A stretch of DNA of 64,000 bases from NCBI RefSeq assembly GCF_030503435.1, contig NZ_JAUKPO010000004.1:124001-188000 (forward strand), written 5' to 3'. The DNA comes from Rhodocytophaga aerolata. Its GTDB lineage: Bacteria > Bacteroidota > Bacteroidia > Cytophagales > 172606-1. The translations under genes and the position numbers were made by a program. This document shows positions 52,984 to 61,685 of the stretch, piece by piece. The notes below the pieces were generated by a model that saw nothing but the letters and a program-made list of their open reading frames with translations, searched no databases and had not been told where the DNA came from. Numbering within the stretch: position 1 is the stretch's first letter; the number at the start of each line of letters is the position of its first letter.

Positions 52984-53688
52984 TCAGTTTTGTATGTGAA
53001 GAACGGCCTCGTCTTTTTCCACCATCCCATCTTTCAGGGAAACAATCCGGTCCAGGTACTGCATGACTTTTTCATCGTGGGTAGAAAAAATAAAGGTGGT
53101 ATGGAGTTCTTTGTTTAGCTTTTTCATGGTTTGCACAATGTGATGCGAGTTTCTGGCATCCAGGTTGGCAGACGGTTCATCGGCCAGTACCAGTTGCGGC
53201 CGTTTAACCATGGCCCTGGCAATAGATACCCGTTGTGACTCTCCACCCGACAGTTGAGAGGGTTTCGATTTGGCTTTATCGGTGAGTCCTACCCATTCGA
53301 GGGCTTGCATCACCCATTTTTTTCTTTCATCGGCCGAAAGGTTTTGAAGCAATAGAGCAAACTCCACATTTTCAAAAACCGTGTATACCGGTAGCAGATT
53401 ATACGATTGAAAAATAAACCCAATGTGGTAGTTTCTCAGTATGGCGGCCTGCTTATGGGTAAGGGTAGCAATCGATTGTCCCATCACTTCTACGCTGCCT
53501 TCCGTAGGTGTATCCAGAGAACCGATGATATTGAGCAAGGTGGTTTTGCCTGACCCACTCGGACCCACCAGCCCCATGAATTCTCCTTTATCAATGGTAA
53601 GAGAAAGATGTGACAAGGCGGTAAACTCACTGTTGCCCACCGGAAAGCGTTTCGTGAGATTGTCTATCTGAACAATTGGTTTTTCCAT
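52984..53688 (-). CDS. ABC transporter ATP-binding protein (LolD/MacB type)
   Basis: 234 aa. Walker A GPSGSGKTT at about residues 41-49, Q-loop FQSYNLLPVY, ABC signature LSGGESQRVSIARAM, Walker B LVLADEPSANLD and H-switch FSTHDEKVM. The spacing is that of LolD/MacB ATPases that power export of lipoproteins, lipids or peptides. First of the transport genes after the barrel protein, 10 bp downstream. Confidence 0.96.
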   Translation of the reverse strand: MEKPIVQIDNLTKRFPVGNSEFTALSHLSLTIDKGEFMGLVGPSGSGKTTLLNIIGSLDTPTEGSVEVMGQSIATLTHKQAAILRNYHIGFIFQSYNLLPVYTVFENVEFALLLQNLSADERKKWVMQALEWVGLTDKAKSKPSQLSGGESQRVSIARAMVKRPQLVLADEPSANLDARNSHHIVQTMKKLNKELHTTFIFSTHDEKVMQYLDRIVSLKDGMVEKDEAVLHIQN

Positions 53689-53698
53689 GTTTCGTATG

Positions 53699-54847
53699 TT
53701 AATGGTTATAGACCAGCATCACTTGGATGCCTTTACCTGCATATATATTTCCTGCAACCCCTTGTTGCGGCAACTGGGAGTTTACCGGGTTCCAGTACGC
53801 CATAGTATAGATGAAAAACTTCTTGAACTGGTGTTTCCAGTTCACAAAATTGTAGGCCTTTTTATTCATCCAGTCGTAATACACAATGGAAGAAAGGTTA
53901 TCAAACATACCCAGCGGATAAGAAAGTGATACCGCCGACATGGTAATGCTATTCGAAAAAGCAAAAACCCTTTCATCGTAAGAGGAGAGAAATTGTTCAT
54001 ACACCACATTTACTCCATTTCCCCAGCCGAAGGTATAATCAGCGCCTACGGTTATGAGTTCTTGGTTGGTAAAAGCCCCCACATTTTTGCTTTTATGTAT
54101 CCACACGCCCTCCACCCATACCCCAATGCCTATGTCCCATTTAGCATCCAACCCAATCCGGTTTTCAGGCACCTGTTCCATTTCTGCATTCACGAACTCT
54201 CCCATGTCGGCCATCCGGAAATGATACGTTATAGCAGCTTCCCCTTTAGGTACCGGGCTCTGGAAACGGCCTCCTAATTCCGGGTATTTCTGGCTTGTTT
54301 TAGCTATTTCCCAGGTTTTTGGCCGGTCATTGCCATATAGCCCCCACAGCCAGATATTGGCATTATTCAGAAAATAATACCTGCCCAGAATGCCCCAGAC
54401 ACCATTGGTTAGTTGCAAGGGATCGCGGGGGTCTACCTGGTCGAACCACATCAGGGGACGCAGCATGGTGGCCGAACCGAAGTTTATCTTTTGCAAGCCG
54501 ATTCTGGTTTCGAATTGTTTGGCAGAATACCGCCCAAAAATTCTGTATGGCCTGATACTCCCATCGGCAGTGGCACTGTCAAACGGGTGAAATCCTGCCT
54601 GACCGCTTATATTGAGTGAACCTTCAAAATCAATGAGTTTATTTTTTGGAAACTGTAAGGTATAATTTGCCTGAGGAATATACCGCCCACCCAGCCAGAG
54701 TGGCATCTTATTATCCATATTGATATTTAGCCAGGAGGATATTTGCCCTTTAACTAGCAACGTATCCTGTTTTTGGGTAACCTGCGCAAAGCCATTCCAG
54801 GAAATGACCAGGAGCAGAAATATCCTTATGGAAGAAGCAGTTTTCAT
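53699..54847 (-). CDS. Outer-membrane beta-barrel-like protein
   Basis: 382 aa. Signal peptide MKTASSIRIFLLLVISWNGFAQ. The mature protein has alternating, aromatic-rich amphipathic strands (PLWLGGRYIPQANYTLQFPK; FETRIGLQKINFGSATMLRP; AAITYHFRMADMGEFVNAEM), a barrel pattern ending in a hydrophobic terminal strand with final aromatic/polar residues (IQVMLVYNH). Second gene of the operon (5 bp after TetR). It would sit in the outer membrane and serve as the exit partner of the ABC exporter (inference). Confidence 0.75.
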   Translation of the reverse strand: MKTASSIRIFLLLVISWNGFAQVTQKQDTLLVKGQISSWLNINMDNKMPLWLGGRYIPQANYTLQFPKNKLIDFEGSLNISGQAGFHPFDSATADGSIRPYRIFGRYSAKQFETRIGLQKINFGSATMLRPLMWFDQVDPRDPLQLTNGVWGILGRYYFLNNANIWLWGLYGNDRPKTWEIAKTSQKYPELGGRFQSPVPKGEAAITYHFRMADMGEFVNAEMEQVPENRIGLDAKWDIGIGVWVEGVWIHKSKNVGAFTNQELITVGADYTFGWGNGVNVVYEQFLSSYDERVFAFSNSITMSAVSLSYPLGMFDNLSSIVYYDWMNKKAYNFVNWKHQFKKFFIYTMAYWNPVNSQLPQQGVAGNIYAGKGIQVMLVYNH

Positions 54848-54852
54848 CTTAC

Positions 54853-55440
54853 CTACTCATGTGGTGAAATGCCATAGACAAAGAAGTTTGTTAACTCCAT
54901 TACCAGGTCTTGCGGACTGTTATATAAGCTGGAAAGGCGTTTGTCGTTTAACATGTCGCCAACTTTTTGAGACATATAAAACAGGAGTTCCGGCTTCATA
55001 TCAGCACGTATCCAGCCATCTTGCTGCGCTTGCCTAAAATCGGTCAGCATCTCGTGCCAGGCAGTTTTTGTTTTTTCTTCAATGTAGGTTTTTAATCCCA
55101 GCTCAGGATTGGCGTAAAAGTCTTTCAAAAACTCCTGGCTGATCTCATGTACCCCTTCCCGTTTCAAGAGCACGATTTGTTTTATTTTGTCAGCCGAGGA
55201 AATATTTGCATGCATAATGCTTCTGAATTTGACTAAACCTTCGTCCACCACCCGATCAAACACAGCTTTGGCTAATTCCAGCTTGTTTGGAAAAAACCGG
55301 TAAAACGTCATTTTGCTGATTCCGGCTTCTTTACATATTTCCTGAATAGATACCCGGCTAAAGCCATATTTCCAGAATAACTCTCTGCTAGTCATTAATA
55401 ATTTGCTATACTTCTGGCTAGTAGTCTGGTCTTTTTCCAT
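54853..55440 (-). CDS. TetR-family transcriptional regulator
   Basis: 195 aa. N-terminal HTH: ELFWKYGFSRVSIQEICKEAGISKMTFYRFFPNKLELAKAVF, the TetR_N signature. The C-terminal effector domain is divergent. It is the first gene of a six-gene minus-strand operon with barrel, ATPase, permeases and LolA-like protein, so it probably represses the exporter operon until a ligand binds. A candidate operator lies in its upstream region (separate entry). Confidence 0.93.
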   Translation of the reverse strand: MEKDQTTSQKYSKLLMTSRELFWKYGFSRVSIQEICKEAGISKMTFYRFFPNKLELAKAVFDRVVDEGLVKFRSIMHANISSADKIKQIVLLKREGVHEISQEFLKDFYANPELGLKTYIEEKTKTAWHEMLTDFRQAQQDGWIRADMKPELLFYMSQKVGDMLNDKRLSSLYNSPQDLVMELTNFFVYGISPHE

Positions 55441-55467
55441 TAGAATTTACTAAAACTTAATTAATAT

Positions 55468-55499
55468 TACTAATATAGTATTAAAATACGAATATAGTA
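55468..55499. promoter_or_regulatory. Candidate TetR operator
   Basis: TACTA-ATA-TAGTA at 55468-55480 is a perfect 5-bp inverted repeat with 3-bp spacer. The half TAATATAGTA-like AATATAGTA recurs at 55491-55499. It lies 28-60 bp upstream of the TetR start. Binding is inferred. Confidence 0.45.
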
Positions 55500-55806
55500 A
55501 CATTTTATATAAAAGTATATTATGTGATTATTTTTTTCAGGATGGGATATTAGCTTACAGGCAAGTACGATAGAGAATGATACACCCGGGATTGAATGTA
55601 TTGTGTAGCCTCACCACTAGCTGGGCCTATAATTATGAAGTACCCTAAGTATATAGTTTAAGAGAGACCAGCTAACATCCGGTTACTCAATTTCCTGATT
55701 AAGCTAGTTACACCCCTAGTAAGCTGAAACATACGGGTTACCTGGATTATATCTTTCTAAAAGTAGTATCGTTCTTTCAGCAAATACCTACTTAAGATTT
55801 AGGCTT
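55500..55806. other. Intergenic region upstream of the TetR operon
   Basis: About 300 bp containing the TetR operon promoter region on one side; no coding signal. Confidence 0.4.
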
Positions 55807-55839
55807 AAACCTGTTAGGTTTGAAAAACCTAACAGGTTT
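55807..55839. repeat. Dispersed perfect palindrome (AAACCTGTTAGGTTT family)
   Basis: AAACCTGTTAGGTTT (55807-55821) and its exact complement (55825-55839) flank a 3-nt spacer: 15 bp perfect. It is the same family as the element at 39912-39942; a shorter relation lies at 61623-61640. Confidence 0.85.
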
Positions 55840-55929
55840 CTAGGTAGGAAATTATTTCCTATGAAAGTTATTACATGAGGGTATTGATGAAATGAGGTAC
55901 CAATGGATACTTATAACAATAGAGTATAG

Positions 55930-58704
55930 TTATTTCTTTATCAGTTTTAGTACGTGTATTTTACCCTCTTCTGATTGCAGCTTGAGCAGATGCATCCCTG
56001 GCTTTAAGGATAAAGCCGAAAAATCTATTGTTAGTTCTGCCTGTCCGGCAAGCTGGTATTCATGGCTAAAATAGGTTTTGCCTACTATATCCGTCAGGCT
56101 TATCCTCACCTTGCCCTGTTGCCTTTGTGTTGCGATAGATAGTTTATCTGAGAACGGATTAGGAAAGACAATAAATTGATTTTGCGCTGACTCATAATAG
56201 CCAGCCAGTCTGGCAGGCGAAGGCACAAAAGGCGACAAGACTGATCCTGGAATCACTTGAATGCTTGTGCTGCTGGGAAGTGTCCAGCCGACAGCCAGAT
56301 TATCACCATAGACGGCTTCTTTGTGCAAGGCTTCGATGTAGTACTTTTTGCCTTTCTCCAAAGCAATTTCTATGGACTTCTGGGTTGGGAATTTCGTCCA
56401 TTGTTTGCTGCCGGCATGGCTGGTAATATAGGCTATCTTTTGTTTGCTTGCCGGATTGTCGTTGGTACTCAGCCACAACTCTCCCTGATCATCGGAGGCC
56501 AGATAGAAGATGTAATTGCCGGTTACCGGTGGGCAAATATAGCCCCGGATGCGCTGGGCGTAGTTATCGCCAATAGTGGAAGGGGTTTCAAACGAAGTAA
56601 GCTGGGTAGAAGAGGTGGGAACAGTGTTGACCGGAATATCACTTACGGCTCCTCCCCTGACATTGGCCCAGTATTCCCGCAATATACTACCGGTAGCCGT
56701 ACAAGCTACTGGCTCCGGCAAAACGGGTGAGAGAACAGCCCCTGGAATCACTTGAATGCTTGTGCTACCGGGAAGTGTCCAGCCGACAGCCAGATTATCA
56801 CCATAGACGGCCTCTTTATGCAAGGCTTCGATGTAGTACTTTTTGCCTTTCTCCAAAGCAATTTCTATGGACTTCTGGGTTGGGAATTTCGTCCATTGTT
56901 TGCTGCCGGCATGGCTGGTAATATAGGCTATCTTTTGTTTGCTTGCCGGATTGTCGTTGGTACTCAGCCACAACTCTCCCTGATCATCGGAGGCCAGATA
57001 GAAGATGTAATTGCCGGTTACCGGTGGGCAAATATAGCCCCGGATGCGCTGGGCGTAGTTATCGCCAATAGTGGAAGGGGTTTCAAACGAAGTAAGCTGG
57101 GTAGAAGAGGTGGGAACAGTGTTGACCGGAATATCACTTACGGCTCCTCCCCTGACATTGGCCCAGTATTCCCGCAATATACTACCGGTAGCCGTACAAG
57201 ATTGGGGTGAATTATCAACCGTCAGATACACCAGCCAATCGTCTCCATCGGTAGGAGAAGCCAGATTCTGCCCCGTAGAGGTTGTGCCACCGGAACGTTG
57301 ATCTTGCAAGGGATTCTGCCCATTGATCCATTTTACTGCATAGGTTTTCCCGGGTTCCACAGCAATAGAAACAGAACCTCTGACAGGCAGGTATACCAAA
57401 TACTGCTGTCCTGCCTCGGCCAGACAAAAACCATTGTTTACTGCATTCTGGTCAGGGCTCATTTTAAAGAAGGGCACCGTTTCCATAAAATCCCATACTT
57501 TATCCACTATATCATGCCGTGCTTGTACTTTGTCGGCCAGGTTTAAACTCCCACTGAACCCGGAATGATTTCTTCCATTCATATCTCCATAATTCAACGA
57601 AGTGGCCGATAACATATGCACCCAGGCATGTTTGCGGATGGTGGTAGCATCAAATTGCCCGGAAGGTTGCAGGGTATTGCCCGGCCACAAATTTTCCTGG
57701 GCGTAGACAGGCTTGGTGCCGGTGTGATTTTTCAACAGATACGTATTTAAAGCATACAAATCTGTAATTTCCACCTGAAGCGTTGCATAGCCTGCCCATG
57801 ATTGATACCTATAAGGATCATCTCCATCTTTATTATGGTTGCCAACCGGGTGTTTAAATGGGTCTCTTATTTGTATCTCAGCTCCCACCCGGTTAACTTT
57901 GCTACTGGTAATATAATTATCATAATTTGCTTCCGAACCAGATGCATTAAGTAAAATGTTCCAATACGGAGCAAGCCGGGCCAGATAATACTTTACCAAC
58001 AGTATTTCCTCTTCTTCGTTACTGGGAATGGCCTCATCCCTCGGAAAAAGCCCCCCAAAAGAATAAAAGATAATTTGCCGGGCAGCCAACTCATTTAGTA
58101 CTTTTTCAATCTGCTGGTAAGCCCTAGCACTTAAGGGCCATAGGTCCGGAATATCATACACTGCATCGTAAAAGTCATTTACCGATAGCATATTATAGCC
58201 TTGCCCATTTACCCAGTCCAGAAATGATTTTCTATCGGTATCAGAAAAATTATACGCCAGGAGAGGTGGGCCGCCATGAAAACTACGCACCAGTGTATGC
58301 TTTCCGCCTTTGAAACCAAACCACCTGGGATTAGTCTCATCTTTAGAGAACATGCCTGGAATAGAAGAGGCAACACAGGTAAACGTGCCACTACTTCCAG
58401 GCGATCCATCTGAAAAAGTGGCCTGATAAGCCCATTCTCCCAATTGGTCAGGCATAAAACGGATGCGCCAGGTATTCTCTCCATCATAAAAACCCCAGAA
58501 GTTAACACTACTTCCATCTGGCTTTGTATAGGTTACATCTAAGGTAACATCATTGTATGCATCGGTATAGACAGTTGGATTAGTTAGGGAAGCTTCAAAC
58601 CGGTCCCATTGGCCCACTGTTACCTGAGCATTTGCTATGGAAGACATTCCATATAGCAGGAGTATTATTAGATACAGATACAAAGACACACGGCAGGCAT
58701 GCAT
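55930..58704 (-). CDS. Secreted glycosidase-like protein with two PA14 domains and T9SS sorting domain
   Basis: I prefer the start at 58704 (924 aa), since the ATG begins a clean signal peptide (MHACRVSLYLYLIILLLYGM); the frame opens earlier at 58776. Residues after cleavage match DUF5060 (WDRFEASLTN, WGFYDGENTWRIRFMPDQLGEWAYQ), then a DUF4038-like (apiosidase-type) barrel with GGKHTLVRSFHGGPPLLAYNF and NYGDMNGRNHSGFSG. Two near-identical PA14 modules of 165 aa follow. The C-terminus (FVIFPNPFSDKLSI ... GMHLLKLQSEEGKIHVLKLI) is a type A type IX secretion sorting signal, so the protein is exported across the outer membrane. It likely cleaves a polysaccharide side chain; substrate unknown. Confidence 0.88.
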   Translation of the reverse strand: MHACRVSLYLYLIILLLYGMSSIANAQVTVGQWDRFEASLTNPTVYTDAYNDVTLDVTYTKPDGSSVNFWGFYDGENTWRIRFMPDQLGEWAYQATFSDGSPGSSGTFTCVASSIPGMFSKDETNPRWFGFKGGKHTLVRSFHGGPPLLAYNFSDTDRKSFLDWVNGQGYNMLSVNDFYDAVYDIPDLWPLSARAYQQIEKVLNELAARQIIFYSFGGLFPRDEAIPSNEEEEILLVKYYLARLAPYWNILLNASGSEANYDNYITSSKVNRVGAEIQIRDPFKHPVGNHNKDGDDPYRYQSWAGYATLQVEITDLYALNTYLLKNHTGTKPVYAQENLWPGNTLQPSGQFDATTIRKHAWVHMLSATSLNYGDMNGRNHSGFSGSLNLADKVQARHDIVDKVWDFMETVPFFKMSPDQNAVNNGFCLAEAGQQYLVYLPVRGSVSIAVEPGKTYAVKWINGQNPLQDQRSGGTTSTGQNLASPTDGDDWLVYLTVDNSPQSCTATGSILREYWANVRGGAVSDIPVNTVPTSSTQLTSFETPSTIGDNYAQRIRGYICPPVTGNYIFYLASDDQGELWLSTNDNPASKQKIAYITSHAGSKQWTKFPTQKSIEIALEKGKKYYIEALHKEAVYGDNLAVGWTLPGSTSIQVIPGAVLSPVLPEPVACTATGSILREYWANVRGGAVSDIPVNTVPTSSTQLTSFETPSTIGDNYAQRIRGYICPPVTGNYIFYLASDDQGELWLSTNDNPASKQKIAYITSHAGSKQWTKFPTQKSIEIALEKGKKYYIEALHKEAVYGDNLAVGWTLPSSTSIQVIPGSVLSPFVPSPARLAGYYESAQNQFIVFPNPFSDKLSIATQRQQGKVRISLTDIVGKTYFSHEYQLAGQAELTIDFSALSLKPGMHLLKLQSEEGKIHVLKLIKK
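56246..57200. repeat. Tandem in-frame duplication of a PA14 module
   Basis: Two copies, 56246-56705 and 56741-57200, 460 bp each, offset exactly 495 bp (165 codons). They differ at only a few bases in what I compared (for example GCTGCTGGG versus GCTACCGGG at the same point; GGCTTCTTTGTG versus GGCCTCTTTATG). The identity indicates a recent duplication. Confidence 0.9.
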
Positions 58705-58776
58705 CTTGATTAATGTGTGGGATTCTTTCTGTGTAGATTGGGTAGGTAATGGTGTGCACATAATTGAAACGTTCAT

Positions 58777-59130
58777 GTGATAAAAATATAACTAACTAAC
58801 TCCTGCCTTTTCTCCTAGAGCAGTTGTACTGGGTGAAGAGAAATACATTATTTTCTAAACGCCAGCCAACACAACTAAGCTTTTCTCAGAAAAGAACATC
58901 AGGTTTGCAAAAAATACGTATTATCAGGCCATAAATCCAGGATTATCCCTGAACTGCCTTTCATAGCTATACAAGTATATAGGTTAAGATCTGTAGGGAG
59001 CAGGGCCTTCTTGAGGTTTTTTTCTATTAGTTAAACTACTACATTTTTCAATCTACATCAAGTATTACTTATACATTTTACTTGCTTATTCCTATATAGC
59101 TTCCGGGAAGAGAATGAATATGTGATGGGT
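58777..59130. other. Intergenic region without recognised content
   Basis: About 350 bp upstream of the secreted protein gene and downstream of the AraC gene. Promoter for the former must lie here; no distinct motif found. Confidence 0.4.
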
Positions 59131-60159
59131 TCACACCTGGTGAGTATATGGGTACTTATTTCTATATTCGGTAGGATTACAGCCAGTCCACCGTTTAAAA
59201 GCCCTGGTAAATACCCCTGCTTCCGCATATCCTAATAAATACGCAATCTGGGAAATGGATAAGTGGCTTTCTTTCAGGTAGCGGATGGCGAGTTCTATAT
59301 GCATGCTATCTATAATTTCCAAAAAGCTGCTTCCCTCCTCTTTCAGTTTCCGTTGAAGGGTACGCACGCTTAGCCGTAATTCATCGGCCACTTGTTCAAT
59401 GGTTACATAATTACTTTCCAGAAGCCTTACCACACATTGTTTTACCTTTTCGGTGTAGGTTAATTTGTTTTCGTAGGCCTTAAGCATTACTTCGGCTTGT
59501 TGATCTAATACCTTGAATACCTCTTTATTATAGCTGAGTACGGCAGTTTGCAAATCCTGTATCCTAAACAAAAGGCTGCTTTGCTGTTCATTGAACACCA
59601 GTTTACTGTTAAACAGCTTTTCGTATTCTTTTACAGGCAATGCACGGGCTGAAACAAATTCAAAAGTAGCAAGCAGCGGATGAATATCTTTTCCGCTTAA
59701 TTTACGCAAGGCCATCACTACAAAAGCCATACTTGCTTCTACGGATTGACGGGCTGCCAAGGGAAAGCCTCTGATAAAATGAACAACAGGTGTAAAGGTC
59801 ACCTTCATTAAATGGCCCTCTTGTTGTAACCGGATACTGACCATGCTGCTATAGAGGTTGTTATAATAGACACCTCTTTCCAATGCCGTATGGAGATTGA
59901 CACTGTTTTGTAGAGTAAAACCCACAATACCAATAGATTCAAAGTGGGCTTTCTCTCCGATGTGGAGGCCAATGAAGGGATCTTTTGTCTGCTCAACAGC
60001 CGCCTGCCACAGCAGATGAACTGCCTCAACTTCATACATTTTCTGCTCTTGCAAGCTTTCCGGCTCAATAGCAATGGCTTGGCAGATGCTATTCAGATCT
60101 GCCCCGTTTGCCACAGCACCATATATAATGTCGCGGATAATACTCACAGATACTTTCAT
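59131..60159 (-). CDS. AraC-family transcriptional regulator (arabinose-binding-like N-domain)
   Basis: 342 aa. Residues 1-190 fit the OruR/PF12625-type N-domain of this subfamily (GLHIGEKAHFESIGIVGFTL, FIRGFPLAARQSVEASMAFV). The C-terminal double HTH is clear: ESNYVTIEQVADELRLSVRTLQRKLKEEGSSF, then ISQIAYLLGYAEAGVFTRAFKRWTGCNPTEY. It is divergent from the DUF4386-like gene at 60273, whose regulation is possible. Effector unknown. Confidence 0.92.
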   Translation of the reverse strand: MKVSVSIIRDIIYGAVANGADLNSICQAIAIEPESLQEQKMYEVEAVHLLWQAAVEQTKDPFIGLHIGEKAHFESIGIVGFTLQNSVNLHTALERGVYYNNLYSSMVSIRLQQEGHLMKVTFTPVVHFIRGFPLAARQSVEASMAFVVMALRKLSGKDIHPLLATFEFVSARALPVKEYEKLFNSKLVFNEQQSSLLFRIQDLQTAVLSYNKEVFKVLDQQAEVMLKAYENKLTYTEKVKQCVVRLLESNYVTIEQVADELRLSVRTLQRKLKEEGSSFLEIIDSMHIELAIRYLKESHLSISQIAYLLGYAEAGVFTRAFKRWTGCNPTEYRNKYPYTHQV

Positions 60160-60272
60160 AAGCAGCAGGCTATGGCGTTAAGTGTCATGTAATTGGCATG
60201 GGAAGTTAACGAAAAGCCGCTTTATATCCTCTTCCTTTGTAATACTATTAAACGCCTTAATTACACATTCTT

Positions 60273-61028
60273 ATGAAAGCTCCTTCTCTGTTGCAAGTTA
60301 CCGGGATGCTATTACTCCTTTCGGGGCTCATGACTGGTATTTGTTTTGAAGGGTTGCGCCAGCAATTCTTCTATCCGGATATTTTAAGAATGCCTGCGGG
60401 TTATGTTCTCAGTACGTACCACCGGGGCGGTGTATCCCTTCAGTTGTTGTGGTATGGCATGACTCTGGGATCGTTGTTACTCCTTATCATTTGTTTGTTG
60501 TTGCATAACAGCCTGGCATCTTTTCAAAAAAAGTATGTGCCTTTTATAACCGGCGTAGGCGTACTGGCCGGATTGTTTAATACCTTAGGCTTTATCAGAT
60601 GGGTATTTTTGGTACCTTCTCTGGCAGCTTCCTATGTAGACCCTGATGCCAGCATGGCAACCAAACAAACGATTTCACTCATCTTTGAAGCGTTTCATCA
60701 GTATTTGGGATTCTCCCTTGGCGAGCATCTGGGCTTTCTCTTTCTGGCCTGCTGGGGAAGTAGCTTTTCCTTGTTTCTGTATGCGAATACGAATTTCCCT
60801 AAGTGGCTTCATGGCCTAGGCATAGTTTCCTCGCTGGGTACATTCCTTGGACTACTAGAAGCTACCGGATGGGAGTTTGCTGCCCAGGTGGTTTCCATCA
60901 GTTCATCATTCCTTATCTTATGGATTGCCCTAGTAGGCTTTTATTTATACCGCCTCCCTACACTGAAGTTTGGACGTGCCGGCCTTTACCGTAAAGTTGG
61001 GCAGACAAGCTTCGAACGGGTTAATTGA
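60273..61028 (+). CDS. DUF4386-like integral membrane protein
   Basis: 251 aa with six to seven hydrophobic helices: about 8-25, 60-80, 90-110, 150-180, 190-210 and 215-238. The loop FIRWVFLVPSLAASYVDPDA and the LGEHLGFLFLACWG segment match DUF4386 proteins. Function of the family is unknown. It overlaps the next gene's open frame by 4 bp and stands 113 bp from the divergent AraC gene. Confidence 0.8.
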   Translation: MKAPSLLQVTGMLLLLSGLMTGICFEGLRQQFFYPDILRMPAGYVLSTYHRGGVSLQLLWYGMTLGSLLLLIICLLLHNSLASFQKKYVPFITGVGVLAGLFNTLGFIRWVFLVPSLAASYVDPDASMATKQTISLIFEAFHQYLGFSLGEHLGFLFLACWGSSFSLFLYANTNFPKWLHGLGIVSSLGTFLGLLEATGWEFAAQVVSISSSFLILWIALVGFYLYRLPTLKFGRAGLYRKVGQTSFERVN

Positions 61029-61078
61029 TTGTATACCTAGTGAATTTCTTTTTCTTCCACCTTATTCTTTCTCTTCTT

Positions 61079-61582
61079 ATGAAATCGCTTACTGTTTTTA
61101 TTCTTTTGTTGTGTGCTTTTTATAGTGTCAACGGCCAATCTTCTTCATCCAATTATACGCAGAAAATGCCTTTCCCGGCACGTGAGCTCAGTTTTAATGG
61201 CTTTAGAAATCCTTCCATTGGCCTTGAATACCGGTATAAGCGGTTTTCCATGCATGGCGGATACTATCCTACCATTATTTCCACTTCCGAAAACGGAAAA
61301 GGAGAAACTACTTCTTTTCTAAGGGCTGGTGTTTCTTATTTCTTTCTTCCCATTTACTCACCTACGCATGCCCCTTCTTCCTTTTATCTGTCGGCTTCTT
61401 ATGTACGGGGACTAGACCAGGAATGGAAGGCAAAAAATGGGTTGCTAGCTGAAATAGGATTTAAATGGGTAGTATGGAAAGGGCTTAATCTTCGTTTGGG
61501 AGTGGCCATGTTGAGTGGTAACGGAAGCAAAGTAAAAATTAATCCAACCCCAGGTATTTCGTATTCCATTTACCTAAAGTAA
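61079..61582 (+). CDS. Small exported protein, probable porin-like outer-membrane protein
   Basis: I prefer the ATG at 61079 (167 aa): it starts a signal peptide (MKSLTVFILLLCAFYSVNGQ). The open frame extends to 61025, overlapping the previous gene by 4 bp. The mature protein has aromatic-rich amphipathic strands (SIGLEYRYKRFSMHGGYYPT; LRAGVSYFFLPIYSPTHAPS; EIGFKWVVWKGLNLRLGVAM) and ends in a hydrophobic strand (GISYSIYLK), typical of small outer-membrane beta-barrels. Second gene of a possible two-gene unit with DUF4386. Confidence 0.7.
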   Translation: MKSLTVFILLLCAFYSVNGQSSSSNYTQKMPFPARELSFNGFRNPSIGLEYRYKRFSMHGGYYPTIISTSENGKGETTSFLRAGVSYFFLPIYSPTHAPSSFYLSASYVRGLDQEWKAKNGLLAEIGFKWVVWKGLNLRLGVAMLSGNGSKVKINPTPGISYSIYLK

Positions 61583-61622
61583 TCACCCAGTGCCTTGTTA
61601 AAAGAAACGATCAGGAAATTTC

Positions 61623-61640
61623 AAACCTACGGCTAGGTTT
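61623..61640. repeat. Short hairpin related to the AACCT/AGGTT palindromes
   Basis: AAACCTA (61623-61629) and TAGGTTT (61634-61640) around CGGC, between convergent genes. It may act as a bidirectional terminator element, though a T-tract is absent. Confidence 0.5.
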
Positions 61641-61685
61641 CATGAATAGAAAGCCAAATGGCCTGCCTTCCTTGTGAAAGAAATG

